This document shows positions 20,368 to 31,432 of a stretch of DNA of 64,000 nucleotides, one piece after another (within the stretch, counting starts at the first letter, position 1; each line of letters begins with the position of its first letter). Origin of the DNA: Erigeron canadensis (lineage: Eukaryota > Streptophyta > Magnoliopsida > Asterales > Asteraceae); NCBI RefSeq assembly GCF_010389155.1, contig NC_057769.1:19902735-19966734 (forward strand), written 5' to 3'. Position numbers and translations under genes: made by a program. The notes beneath the pieces were generated by a model, which was given only the letters and a program-made list of their open reading frames with translations, was not told where the DNA came from and searched no databases.

Positions 20368-20675
20368 TGTCATAACAAGATTTCTGTCATACTAAGGTTG
20401 GCGGATTTGAGGTGTGTATGTTCTTGGTGTGCGTGTGTGTTTTGAGAGAGAAAGTGTGTGTGATTGGAAATTGGCTAATTGGAATTAATGTGTGTTAAAA
20501 GTTTTCCAAAGGTTCTGATCTCTAAGGTGTGAGGGGGTATTTATTGTCTAAATACTCACATATGCTAAATATCACATTTAGCCCCTCAACCTTAGTAATC
20601 ATTTATCTATGATTTAACTACAAGTAAGTCCACTATTCTAAATTAAAATTTATCACTATTTTTGGATTTCTAACA
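20368..20675 (-). repeat. 5' LTR of element A
   Basis: On the plus strand it runs TGTCATAACAAG to GATTTCTAACA (308 bp). Read on the minus strand it starts TGTTAGAAATCC like B's LTR. A TATA-like AATAAATA lies at 20538-20545 (complement). ATGGT at 20676-20680 should be one copy of its target duplication; the other is outside the window. Confidence 0.9.
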
Positions 20676-21111
20676 ATGGTTGATAGCATTTAAGGAAACT
20701 AGTTGAATTCTTTTGAAATGCTTGATAAGTTAAGTCAAGATGTTACTTTATCCAACCTACTTTATGCACTTTTGCACTTTATTCATAGACAAATGATATT
20801 GTCCGTATAAAGCTGCATAAAGCAAAAAGGTCTTCCTCGTAATCAGTGTAAAGCGTTGTAAAGGCTTTAAACTGACGCTCTCCAGTTTCTATCTGAATAG
20901 AATGCCAACTAGGCTTCGTTGCCATTGTCATTCTCCATCTTCCACTTATTGTCTTCGACTCCAACTGGAATGTCTTCAGGTTTGATCAGATCTCAACTGG
21001 AGGAAGTCTTCAGTTGCGTTAGGTGTACATTGCAAATGGATTCTGGACAATTCTTCTGGTCTTTAGTTACGACTGAAGAGGCTCCAGTTTTCAGTAAAAC
21101 TGGACCTAACA

Positions 21112-21978
21112 CTTTTTCTTTTCAATTTTAGTTCCAGTTGGAACCTTTTGCTTTTGTTTTAAAGGGAGTTTGGCAGTTTGTTTTTCATTTGAAGGAGACT
21201 AGGCTCCTTCCAGATTTTTAATTCTGGAAATGCAACTCTGAACCTGCCTAGACAAAAGTTGGAGTTGATTGTCCAGTTTTAACAAAACATCATTTTCAAC
21301 AGACATTTGAACCTTGGACTTTGTTTCAGTTTGGTTCTTGGTCTTGTGATTCTTGGGCTCCTTTGACTTTTGAGGTAAAGGCTTTTCACCAGCAGCCTTT
21401 TTACCTGGAGCTTTAGCCTAATTGGCTCCAGTTTAACCTCAACAGGGGTGGTCTCTTCAGGTTCAATTTTGATAGTCTTAGGTTGGTCTTATGGGGTCTT
21501 AACCCTAAGATTTGGAGGTAATGCATGAAGATCTGGTATGAGTGCAGCCATTTGCACATCTCCAGATTTCCATGCATTTTCTGGGCATCAATTGTTCTTG
21601 AAAATGCATAATAATTCTTTCCAAATGCCTTTACCCATGACTTGATAATCATTTGTTCCATCTCCAGATCAGATTTTAATTTTTTATTTTCAAGTTCTAA
21701 CACCTCATTTTTCAAAACTGACTCCTTAAAAGCCAATTGGATGTTTTGCAAATCATTCAACTAGGGTTTCAAGTTGTTTAATTCAGTTAAAACTGTTTCC
21801 AGATATCTTTCACTACCAGTTCTAACAGTTTCAACAAACAATAAATCACCATTGAGTGATGGTACTAACTGAAGACACCTCTATGTCGATGGTGAGATTT
21901 CTTTGCAATATATACATTGAACTGGAGACAACCAATTACAGTGAGTATATACCAAGTTCTTAGTTTGATTACTTAAGG
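21112..21978 (-). pseudogene. Element C internal region with coiled-coil gag-like fragment
   Basis: The minus-strand frame 21413-21760 reads KNEVLELENKKLKSDLEMEQ, then WVKAFGKNYYAFSRTIDAQK. This resembles the coiled-coil gag extension of large copia elements. It runs on, with stops, into a Lys/Pro-rich tail toward 21130. No knuckle, protease or RT follows. No start codon context or clear primer site was found; a weak TGGTATATAC-like match at about 21945 is not convincing. Confidence 0.45.
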
Positions 21979-22363
21979 TGACAATAAGTAATGACAATGC
22001 AAAAATTAAATAACTTGTAAAGTAAATTGGTGAGACAATATGTAATTTTCAAGTGTATTTTTTTATTGTCTTTAAATAAAATACAAGGTTGTTGCAGAAC
22101 CAAGATAATACACAAGTGTAAATATCCTAACAACCTATGAAATACAATTGATCTATACTTGGAAATTCTCTTGTCAATCGAAACACTTAAAGTTGTGAAA
22201 TGTTCCTTTTTGCGATTAAGAGAATATTGCACAAGTTCACCAAAAATATGCAAAGTATGAATATGCAAAGGTTATTTCTTGGTTATGCAAAGACCTCTAT
22301 TTATAGGCAAAGTTGGTATTGGGATTCCAGCTTAGCCGCCTAAATATGGTTACTAGCATTTAA

Positions 22364-24001
22364 GGATTTGATGTGCAAAATCGAGCTTTAAAATTTATAT
22401 CTAGAAATACCTTGAACTCACTACTACACACTCTCGGGCAGTAGATCCGTTCGTATGCAATATAGTAAAAAGTAAGTCTGAGTTCGTTCGCAGGGATTGG
22501 TTCGAACTAGTTGGTTAGTAAAGCAGTTTGGAAAACGGGGTGTTACTCAATATCACCTTTTGACAATTAAATTAAATTCAATTTGAGAAACACAGATCAT
22601 ATAAAAACAGAGAAACTTCAGACAATATAACTAGAGGTCATCCACCTTGACTTCACTCGACTTCAAATGTGATTGCAGTTAATTAAGACCAAATTCATTT
22701 GAGCTGAAAAGATAATCGTGAAAAGGTAAAGTGCTCACGTGGTACCACCAACCATGAACAAATCACCAAATCACCTAGATTACTAGTCAAATTACCCAAG
22801 CCGGTAACACCTGTGCCAAGACAACTTTTCCAATAATTAGTTTGACTAACTATCAATTTACCAATTGAACCTATGTAAAAATAACGTGGTACCACCAACC
22901 GTTACAAATTACGTTGACAAAATAATTCTTTTATTAAAATGATATTCACTATCATACCATGAACAAGTGATAATTGCTTATAGACAAACAACCATTTTAA
23001 AATCAAATATCAATTCAACTAGTACCACTAACAAAGAATTAATACGCAACCAATATCATAATAATTATTTAAAAGAATTTAATCATCAAGATCTCAGAAC
23101 AACGATAAATAAATCAACTCTTTGAATTAAAAATATTGCAATCACATAATTCGTCTTGTTACATCAAGGTGGATGATTAAACGTTTAGCCACTCATGATG
23201 AATTCAAAATAATAATTAAAATAAAAGAGAAACATGATGTACCAATCGTTTGAGAAAATAGAAAATTGTAAGAGAATAAAAGTAGATACGATCTAGATGG
23301 GTGCTCGTGAATCTTCAATGAATCTGCCTAAGAAAACTTGCTTGGAGATTGAAGAACCCTTATAGAACAGCTCCTAGAAAGATTTTTTGATGATTTGATA
23401 ATTAGGGTATTGTTTAGTATTTATACCCCCTTGAAATCTGAGGCAGAAAACGTCCAAGACCTTCAGATCCCATGCACCCACTGCAACGTAGTGAGGACCT
23501 TTTAACTGGGACTCATTTGACTTTCTTATGACTGCGGCACAGTGGGATTGACCACCCTCCACTACGGCGCAGCCCAGATCCACGGCTTGAATTCTCCTTT
23601 TGATGACTGCAGCGCAGTGGTCTTGGTCAACCCTCACTGCGGCGCAGTCCAAACTCTCGGCCAAATTCTTGTCTATCCATCATGTGACTGCGGCGTAGTG
23701 GGCTCCTGCTTCCCCCACTACGGCGCAGTCCATACCTGATGATCAAAATCTTCTTTTCCACCATGAATACTTGCCGAACTTCGCCATCTTTTCCACTTGA
23801 AACAACTCTCGATATCATGAATCATTATCTTGGCCAAAAATCATCCGAATATGTGCCAATAGAATGCATAACCTGTTTATAGCCTGAAAACACTAACAAA
23901 CACCATAAACGCGCCAAATGCACACAAAACAGACTCAAACCACTTTAAAAAGTGGCCAATAACGATGTGGGCGATAGGTATAAATTGGTCACATCAGGAT
24001 T
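22364..24001. mobile_element. Solo LTR G with target duplications
   Basis: A 1628-bp sequence (22369-23996) begins TGATGTGCAAAATC and ends AATTGGTCACATCA, giving TGATGTG/CACATCA inverted ends. It is flanked by GGATT at 22364-22368 and 23997-24001. It has no coding sequence. A TATA-like TATAAATACT (complement, about 23413-23425) suggests minus orientation. It splits the right LTR of element C, whose sequence continues on both sides when aligned to 20676-20760. Confidence 0.88.
23530..23731. repeat. GC-rich inverted-repeat array in solo LTR G
   Basis: Three units at 23530-23574, 23605-23649 and 23686-23731 each pair GACTGCGGCGCAGTGG-like with CCACTACGGCGCAGTC-like arms around a 10-15 base loop. 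ACTGCGGCGCAGT is also nearly self-complementary. A half unit lies at about 23468-23486. The array sits just upstream of the predicted TATA box in minus orientation. Confidence 0.75.
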
Positions 24002-24424
24002 CAATTTGAAATCCTTTGAAAATGCTGGACAATGTAAGACATAAAGTCACTTTATCAACCTACTGTATGCACTTTTGTACTTTAATCGAAGATAATTGAT
24101 AATATCAGGATAAAGGTGCATAAAGTAAAAAGTTCTTCCTCGTAATAAGTGCAAAGCTTTGTAAGTACTTTACGCTGATACTCTCCAGTCTTGATCTGGG
24201 TAGAAAGTTAACTGGGCGCTACTATTGACATTCTCCTTCTTCCACTTGATGTCTTCGACTTCAACAAGAATGTCTTTAAATGTATTGGTCAGATCTTCAA
24301 CTGGAGGAAGTCGTCAGTTACATAAGCTGTACATTGTAACTGGACTTCTAGATTTCTGGACAAATCTTCTAGTCTCCATATGCAACTGGAGACTGGCCAG
24401 TTTTTGTCAAAACTAGTCTTAACA

Positions 24425-26249
24425 CTTTGCTAGGGAATTCCAGAGACCTAAGAAGGATGATAGGTCTATTGTGACTCGTCAGAACTTCAATCAAGGTGGA
24501 ACAGTACCTTCATCTTCAAACACCTCTAGACAAAGGTCATATAATGAGGGGTCAAACGAAAATCAAGGCTCAACTGATCAGTGTACTTCAAGAGCTTTGG
24601 TTGTCCAACAACAAGACGGATCATATGATTAGAGTTCAGAAAGTAATAGTGTTCCTTCGGGTGAGACTTCTAAAGTTGAAAAAGTAAAGATTCCAGAAAA
24701 TTTGGGAGTAAAGGATCTAGTTACCTTTATGATAGATTTACATGCTCCCGAACATCGAATAGATTTTTCTTTGCATTCATTAATCGATGTGTGTAAGGAT
24801 AATTTCAAAATGTCTTAGACTGCATGTGAATTATATCTAAGGGTTGATGATTTACAAAAGAGGATAAATGAGGATCAAGAAGAAAAATCTCTCTTAAGAC
24901 AACAGGTGAATATCTTGACTAGAAGAGAAAAGGATCTTTCAATCAAGATTAGACTTAATGAAAAAGAGAATGATTGTATAAGAAATGAGCTGGGGAAATC
25001 ACTCTTAGAAAACAATTGGGACAAGAAAATCAGGAGAAGTTGAGTAATGCGTACGCTTCTTCACAAAAGAAACTACTTTCTGCTTAATCCGAGATTACAG
25101 ATTAACAGTCCCGAATTGACAAAATGAAAGATATTCGAATTATGACAAGTCATGTCTGTGAAAGCATTAGAAGTGGAACTAGTCATAATATTGAAGAAAT
25201 CTCAAATAAAAAGAATCACAATGTTGAGATTCTTCCTCCTATCAATCATATCTATGATCCCATCATTAAAGTGACTAATGATGACCAAAAGGTCTCTTCT
25301 GACAGTCACAAAGAACAACACGAAAAGCCAGAATCGTCTAAACAAACCAAATACATTTATGATAAGGATTCAATCACCACTACACCCTTAAAGGTAGTAG
25401 AAAAGTGTTCACTGAAAAAGAATATTCCTTGGAAGCATTGAACCAGATCTAATTGATAAAGTTTGGGAAGTTGATATAGCCGAGTTTGAGCAGAACAGAC
25501 AATTCAGAAAACTGAGTCCTAAAAGATTGTCATCGAAGAAGACCATTAGAAGCCCTCATTTTGTTAAGTCAGGAACTGATCCATCTGCCCACTCAGAAGT
25601 TGCTCCAGAACAGTTTGCAAAATTGAAGTTACAAGAGATGACATCTAAAGATCAAAGTTCTCACACCTTTACTGAGCAAGATATGCATTCATCTTACCAT
25701 GCTAAGGGTAAAAGGCAGAGAATGAAAAATATTTATAGGATCTCTTGGTTCATTTGCAGAGAAAAAAGACATGTGGCAAGTATGTGTCTACCAAAGGGTC
25801 TAACTCAAGCAAATCAAGGCAGTCTAATGATTCAAGTGATAGAGATGTTAAAGAGATGTATGTTCAGTTGAGAATGAACAAAGGTAAACATGTTGAAGAA
25901 AGGTAAACGAGTGTTTCACCGAAAAAACTTTCTCAAAGGAACTCACCCACATGGAGTGGTTAACCTAGAAATAATCAGATTAGTACTTCAAATCCAACAT
26001 TTATGAGGGATTATAAGAAGAAATACTATGAAGATTATGCTTCTAGAAATCCCTCGGTTTATGTTGCCAAAGAACACGGAAAACCAAGAAGTGTATCACC
26101 AAAGAAGCCTTCAAACGGGGCCAAGTTCGTAGCAAGACTCCAAAGAGGAATCCCACTCCAAAATGAGAAGTCTTTAATCGTGTTGGTGAAGACGTTACAT
26201 GCTTTTATGATCGTTTCACAGGAACGGTTAAGAATGGTCGTTCATCAAT
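24425..26249 (+). pseudogene. Element D, decayed Sirevirus-like gag (5' part)
   Basis: These are plus-strand remnants of a large copia gag. A stretch near 24480-24650 reads TSRALVVQQQDGSYD. A coiled-coil stretch (RVDDLQKRINEDQEEKSLLRQQ) spans about 24840-25010. Lys-rich frames follow at 25124-25441 and 25527-25871, the latter with a degenerate knuckle WFICREKRHVASMC that has lost the first Cys. Then comes 26003-26281 (RNPSVYVAKEHGKPRSVSP). Stops and frameshifts are frequent. C is inserted at its left edge and LINE-1 at its right edge. Confidence 0.65.
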
Positions 26250-26266
26250 GTTTCAGAAGCATAGTC
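26250..26266. repeat. Target-site duplication of LINE-1 (left)
   Basis: GTTTCAGAAGCATAGTC, repeated exactly at 28937-28953. Removing the interval restores the element D sequence. Confidence 0.92.
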
Positions 26267-26859
26267 TTTTTTTTTAGGTAAAGAGTTACCCCGTTTCAAC
26301 TTATATACCATCAACACAATTAACATTTACAGTACAAGTAATGTGGCAGATTACCACATTAATTCCAATATGTGACATGCCACATATTAGTTAAAAAAAA
26401 GAACAAGGAAATCGACTCCAAACAACTAAAACAAGCTACTACCTATAGAAGGAAACATGTAAAGCTGCCATAATAGCTAATCTTCGTGTAGAAGCTTTGG
26501 GAGTTTCCATTTGTCAAGTAATCTAGCAATCTGTGCGCCACCTTTTAACTTCAACATAGCCAACTTGAGCCGCACCGTATCCACAATAATGCCTTTTTTT
26601 AGGTAAATGGGGTTGTCTTCGTTAACTTTTATATCACCCAAAAACATTACAAAACAAGTAGTACGACTAATTTATCGTACTAGTTCATACATAGGACATG
26701 CCCTATATATGTTAACATGAAATACAAGGAAAAATCTGCTACACAAGCGAAGCAAGTCTATTCTAAATACAAGGACATTTAGAAGTAGACAATAATACTA
26801 AAGATATACTAGGTCAATTCGCCATTCTAAAACATATAGTCACCCCAATCTTCCAAGTA

Positions 26860-27563
26860 TCAAAGTGTAGTAACAGCTCGAGCTGTCTTTTTAAACTTCA
26901 ATCTCCATAACCTTGAACGAACAGTATCTTTAATAAGATTGGATAAAATACCAGGTGGGCGAGCATGATTAGCAAACATCTTGTTGTTTCTCTCTTGCCA
27001 AATAAAGTAAGCAGTGGCTGCAACAACTAGTCTACCAATAACATGAATTATAGAATGTGATTTTGCATGAGCAATCAACCAAGCTGTGATATTATTCCAA
27101 GAACCTGAGGTAGACAACATGTTAGCAACACTTTTAACAGCACCCAAACCTGTGAAGAATATGAACAATCGAAAAACAGATGTGAGTGATTATCAAAATC
27201 AGCCTTGCAAAGTGAGCAACACATCATGTTCATATTCTTTCTTCTAGCTGGTGGCCACTGTAAGATTTGGTCTTGAGTGAGTAATTTCCTACGCATAATC
27301 AACCATAAATTGAAGGCATGTCGTGGTACACATTGTGGAAACCATACAGCCTTCACCCAATCAACAGGTTGTTCATGACTCCTAATTGTGTCCCAAACAG
27401 TGGAAGAAGAAAAAGGCTTATCTTCATGTGCAACCTTCCAGACCAGCTCATCTTTTTTGTGTCCCTGCAAAAAAACTATAGTCGAAATGTTAGATAGAAT
27501 GGGAAAAGAATCGAGCCAATCAGCTGGCCAAATCCATTCCCCATTCCGATTAGTATCGGCCAC
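26860..27563 (-). pseudogene. LINE-2 zf-RVT C-terminal domain
   Basis: This is the C-terminal zinc-binding domain of plant L1 ORF2 proteins. It shows WKVAHEDKPFSSSTVWDTIR, WFPQCVPRHAFNLWLIMRRK, the Cys/His cluster CCSLCKADFDNHSHLFFDC and finally YFIWQERNNKMF. The frame shifts once between 27075 and 27168, so the protein is broken. Confidence 0.82.
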
Positions 27564-27730
27564 TTTAGCTTAAAGAGATAATCCTTCCCTCCTTATATCC
27601 TACGGACGAATAACATTTGATAAGGGTCCTATGTCACTCCAAGTATCATACCAAGCTGATGTATCTTGTCCATCCCCTAGATTTTTCCATATAAAGTTAC
27701 GGATAAGGGCCTTAAAGATAGAATTTTTCT

Positions 27731-28413
27731 CTAGCTCCAACCGTCTGTTGATCGACTAGGTATATCCCAAAAGCTTCTTCCTCTTAGTTTGTGATCATAA
27801 ATCCAATCAACCCAAAGTGATCTTCTATGAGAAACAATACTCCAAACGTGCGAGATCATTAAAGCTTTATTCATTTTAGATACTTTTCTCAATCCTAATC
27901 CTCCTTTATATTTAGGCACACATAAAGCTTTCCAAGAAACCTTAACCTTACCTGTTTGCATAGGACCTTGACACCGAAGGAACCCCCGCATAGTCTTTTT
28001 CAAGTCAGCCATGATTCTAGAAGGAAGGATGAACACAGACGACCAATACGTATACATGGAAGACAGAACATACATAATCAATTGCACTCTTCCTGCAAAC
28101 AATAGGAACTTATTCCTCCAATCCATAATTCTTTTCTCCATTCTTTCAATCAATATTTTACAATCTCTATACAAAAGTTGGGAGGAAATGAGAGGGACAC
28201 CTAAGTATCGAAGAGGGAGTTTACCTTCTTCAAAAGGCATGATATTCACAATGGAGTTTTTAACAAAATTAGGCAAATTACAGAGGAAATCAGTGCTTTT
28301 TTTAGTGTTCAGAAATAAACCTGTCATCTTTTTAACGGAGTCAAGGGAAACCAGGATCAATTTAGCCGAGTTGATATCTCCCCTAGCAAAACGAAATAGA
28401 TCATCTGCAAAGC
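27731..28413 (-). pseudogene. LINE-2 reverse transcriptase, C-terminal half
   Basis: It begins at the insertion boundary with CFADDLFRFARGD, so the catalytic FADD is the very first motif kept. It continues with VSLDSVKKMTGLFLN, MPFEEGKLPLRYLGVPLIS, RMEKRIMDWRNKFLLFAGR and the palm/thumb-side sequences KYKGGLGLRKVS. The fingers and endonuclease are lost by 5' truncation. Confidence 0.85.
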
Positions 28414-28428
28414 ATCCACAATAATGCC

Positions 28429-28936
28429 TTTAAGTTGAGCTGGAGGCCTTTTGTCATTAGTGAACATTCGGTCATTACGCTCCTGCCATAAGAAATATGT
28501 AGTCGCAACAACCACAAGTCGTCTAATTATACTCTTTGTTGTGTTCGAAGAAGAAATTGGGATTAAATCCTGCCATTTTTTGGATACACTTTGCATTTCA
28601 GCCATCCCTCGCACCAAAAGCCAAACATGTTTAGCATAAGAACATTCAATAAATAGATGGTTGCGCGAATCTGGACCTATCGTACACAAGGAACAGCAAA
28701 CAAGATTCAACTTAGTAGAGCACCCACCTCCCATGGCTTCAAACGGTCATGGGTGGTTAATTTATTGTTAACGGTCAGCCATAGCATAAATGCATGTCGT
28801 GGTATACACGCGGAATACCATACTACATTAACCCATGGGACTGTAGGTCTTTTATATCGAATAATCTCCCAAACATTTAAAGCCAAACAATCCTGCTCAA
28901 CACCTTGCTCGTTGCATAGTACAATGGTATCTTTTC
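28429..28936 (-). pseudogene. LINE-1 zf-RVT remnant
   Basis: Two overlapping minus frames show YSACIPRHAFMLWLTVNNK, the cluster CCSLCTIGPDSRNHLFIEC and YFLWQERNDRMFTND, the same zf-RVT domain as LINE-2 and LINE-3. The 5' end of the element is at 28936; LINE-2 interrupts it at 28413. Confidence 0.8.
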
Positions 28937-28953
28937 GTTTCAGAAGCATAGTC
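28937..28953. repeat. Target-site duplication of LINE-1 (right)
   Basis: Exact copy of 26250-26266. Confidence 0.92.
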
Positions 28954-29180
28954 CCAAGAAAAAGATTGTGTTATCTCCTAAGAGAGTGCCAAGAAACAAC
29001 AGACAGGAGAAAGATTGTGTTATCTCCTGAGAGGGTGCCAAGAAACAACAGACAGACTTTAAAATCCAGGACTCCCACTGAGAGTGATAGATATTGGATG
29101 AATGTCTCAGTGAAAGATAAGGACGGTAAATTCAAGTAAACTGAGGCTTGGGTACCGTTTCACAACTAGGCGCCTATCTT
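28954..29180 (+). pseudogene. Element D continuation with 49-bp tandem duplication
   Basis: Coding remnants continue in plus frame after LINE-1 (RTPTESDRYWMNVSVKDKDG). Positions 28958-29006 and 29007-29055 are two copies of a 49-bp unit (AAAGATTGTGTTATCTCCT in each). Since 49 is not a multiple of three, the duplication shifts the frame. Confidence 0.6.
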
Positions 29181-31432
29181 TCATGCGGAGGACACGGTCA
29201 AGGAGGACCATGTGTTTTCAGTGATTGGTGACTGAGTCCTAGGCACATTTTAATTAGATAACATAGTGGGTTATCAAACTTTTGCTATATTTTCTACATT
29301 GTAAATCATGGTGCAAGTCCCATGTATGTTATTTATAACTTGTTTATAAAAGAACGTATTTGGGAAAAACGAGTATATATAAAGGGTTTTATATTGATCC
29401 CTTCTGATCACATGTCAGGTGAAATCTTTCCTTGTGTAGTTAAGATGTAAAATCTGAGTTATTTTTTTTATGCTTGTTAAGAAATCATTTGTGATAGCAT
29501 TGTTATTTATTTAATGCTTGTTATCCTATGACGAATATGCAAGTTGATTTATAAATGGTTGTTACACTAAGGCTTTTGATCGATCGTGTTTCGAGTTGCT
29601 AGTCTAGTTGACTGGAATGAGAAACCCTTAGCTACTGTCTCTTAGAACGACTAAAATATTTTAATAGCTTAAGGGGGAGTAGTTACTGCTTTAGTGTAGA
29701 GACATGACGAAAACTTGTGGTTTTTAGGTTTACTTATTTGCTACATTTGATCTCTTCCGCAGAAACTAGTCTCTCTTATGCCTATTAAATATACAGTATT
29801 AAGCATGACTATTACAAAATTTATTAGATTAATTTGAGTTCAAAATTAATGTGATTTATTTTTAACTTTATGCTCCGTCATGTATATTGTAAATACAGTA
29901 TTAAGCATGACTATTATAAGATTTATTAGATTAATTTGATTTCAAAGTTAATGTGATCTATCTTATAACTTTATGCTCCGTCATGTATTTTGCTAATAAT
30001 AGGGTTCTGTTGCACGGGAGAGAATGCTGAATAGGGTATCTAGTTTCCAGGGGGACTCAACTACTTTCTTATTGAACACTGAATAAGCGTGTGTCGTGAT
30101 AAGGATGTAGTGCAGTTTAAGACTTTAATTTGAGTGTGTTTGGTATACCTCGGATTAGGTCTTGTATGTAAATTGCGTGAAAGGTTAAGTTAAATACTTA
30201 AGGTTTCGGTAAAAATAGGTCAAACAGAGTCACTTAGTTGATCTATTTGATTGATATTTTGATGTGCAATTTACTTTGAATAACTGAATAGAAAATTCTT
30301 ATTGTGTGAGCTAACATAATAATGTCTTAGATTCTAATCTTAATTGGGAGAATCGGCCGCTTACGATCTGTTATATATCTGTTTAAGCGTTTTTTGAGTT
30401 CAATTATTTACCATTTTAGATGAATATACGTGTTGTATGGATCTCATGAGTTCAGTGGTGTTTATGAAGAATTATTTATGTTAACTGGATGTGTGTCAAC
30501 CGTTAAGATAAAGGGTCTCCAAAGTGTATGAAAATTGAGTCTATACAGTCCGGAATGAAGAAAGCTCAAGCTTGTACGTCGAGCAGAGTACACTTACACA
30601 CCAACAACTCACCAAAATTCAAACGGAGACGAAAATGAAGATTAAGAGTTTGTTTATTGTGATATTCAATCTTATTTCTTTATTTTTGTTATATTTGAAT
30701 TGTAATGTATTTTTGTTGAAACTTTTTGGACAAATTTACAAGATTAAACAGCATTGTGGTGTATAATGTCTGCTATTGTCAAATACTTAACAATGGTGCT
30801 TTATAATTTATTAAATAGTGACATATCGGGTCTTGATTTAATGATTTTACGTTGTAAGATTGTTTAAGTGGTGACAATTATTCACAATTTCTTTATCTAG
30901 AAAAATACTGATAATAGTGATACAGAATAAGATTTCGTATTAGTCTTATCGTGTTCTCTAAAGAATTCTTTTCGTTAATCATACCGGGTTCTAGAAACTC
31001 TTTGGTGAATTTTCAAAGTATTAATCAAGTTCGTGAAGTTTGATTTTTTGAAAAGTCAAGGTTCACATGAATCAAAAAATAGGCTAAGTGTAATATGAGT
31101 GTTTTTTGCCAAGTGAACTCATATGCGTGTTTTGCAAAATGGGCTAAATAAGCATATTTGAGTTAAGTGGGCTCACATTTGCATGTTTCACTTTGGGCCT
31201 CATTTGTGTGTTCTGGTATGATGGGCCAGATATGTGTGTTTGTGTGTGCATTAGGGTTTGCGTGTTGTGTTTGGGTATAAATTGGATAACAATACGCATT
31301 TAACGATATATTTTAAATCATTAGCGTGTCCCTCATAAAACCCTCCACATTTGCACGTACCCTGTCTGAGCACTCTTCATACATCATTTCACAAAACTTG
31401 ATCTATGCGTGTGTGAGTCTACCTACACAAGA
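29181..31432 (+). other. Non-coding stretch, probably downstream part of element D
   Basis: There is no supported gene. A polypurine-like TTAAGGGGGAGTAG is at 29669-29682. A 102-bp tandem duplication lies at about 29788-29992. The sequence is AT-rich with recurrent GTGTGTTT and GCGTGTT words between 31030 and 31280, and a TATA-like GGTATAAATTGG at about 31274. Confidence 0.4.
29788..29992. repeat. 102-bp tandem duplication
   Basis: Two copies share ACAGTATTAAGCATGACTAT at 29793 and 29895, and both end with TTTATGCTCCGTCATGTAT. Few differences separate them. Confidence 0.85.

Larger units (their letters stand above)
20676..24424 (-). mobile_element. Element C, LTR element with only a gag-like internal fragment
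   Basis: Two direct copies of one LTR-like sequence flank a short internal region. The left copy is 20676-21111, truncated where A inserted. The right copy runs from about 21979 to 24424 and is split by solo LTR G. Both end CTAACA or CTTAACA on the plus strand. The left copy is followed by a pyrimidine tract (CTTTTTCTTTTC), as expected for the complement of a polypurine tract. A TATA-like CTATTTATAGG at about 22306 supports minus-strand transcription. The internal part is only about 0.85 kb with no pol, so it is either non-autonomous or internally deleted. The inner boundary of the right LTR is approximate. Confidence 0.6.
26594..28413 (-). mobile_element. LINE-2, 5'-truncated L1-type LINE inside LINE-1
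   Basis: This 1.8-kb minus-strand LINE starts with a T-run at 26594 and is flanked by ATCCACAATAATGCC at 26579-26593 and 28414-28428. Its 5' end is cut just before the catalytic FADD motif of RT. The 3' UTR (26601-26860) has the same two-hairpin arrangement as LINE-1 and LINE-3. Confidence 0.92.
26267..28936 (-). mobile_element. LINE-1, 5'-truncated L1-type LINE split by LINE-2
   Basis: This minus-strand non-LTR retrotransposon inserted in element D with a 17-bp duplication. The left end is a T-run (complement of the poly-A tail), followed by the 3' UTR with two hairpins at 26339-26361 and 26367-26388. Coding remnants are at 28429-28936 only. LINE-2 occupies 26594-28413. Own sequence is about 850 bp, so it is heavily 5'-truncated, starting within the C-terminal zf-RVT region. 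Confidence 0.9.

Noticed and set aside
28657..29139. 160-codon plus-strand ORF as a gene
   Set aside because: It is antisense to the LINE-1 zf-RVT remnant and runs across the insertion boundary into element D.
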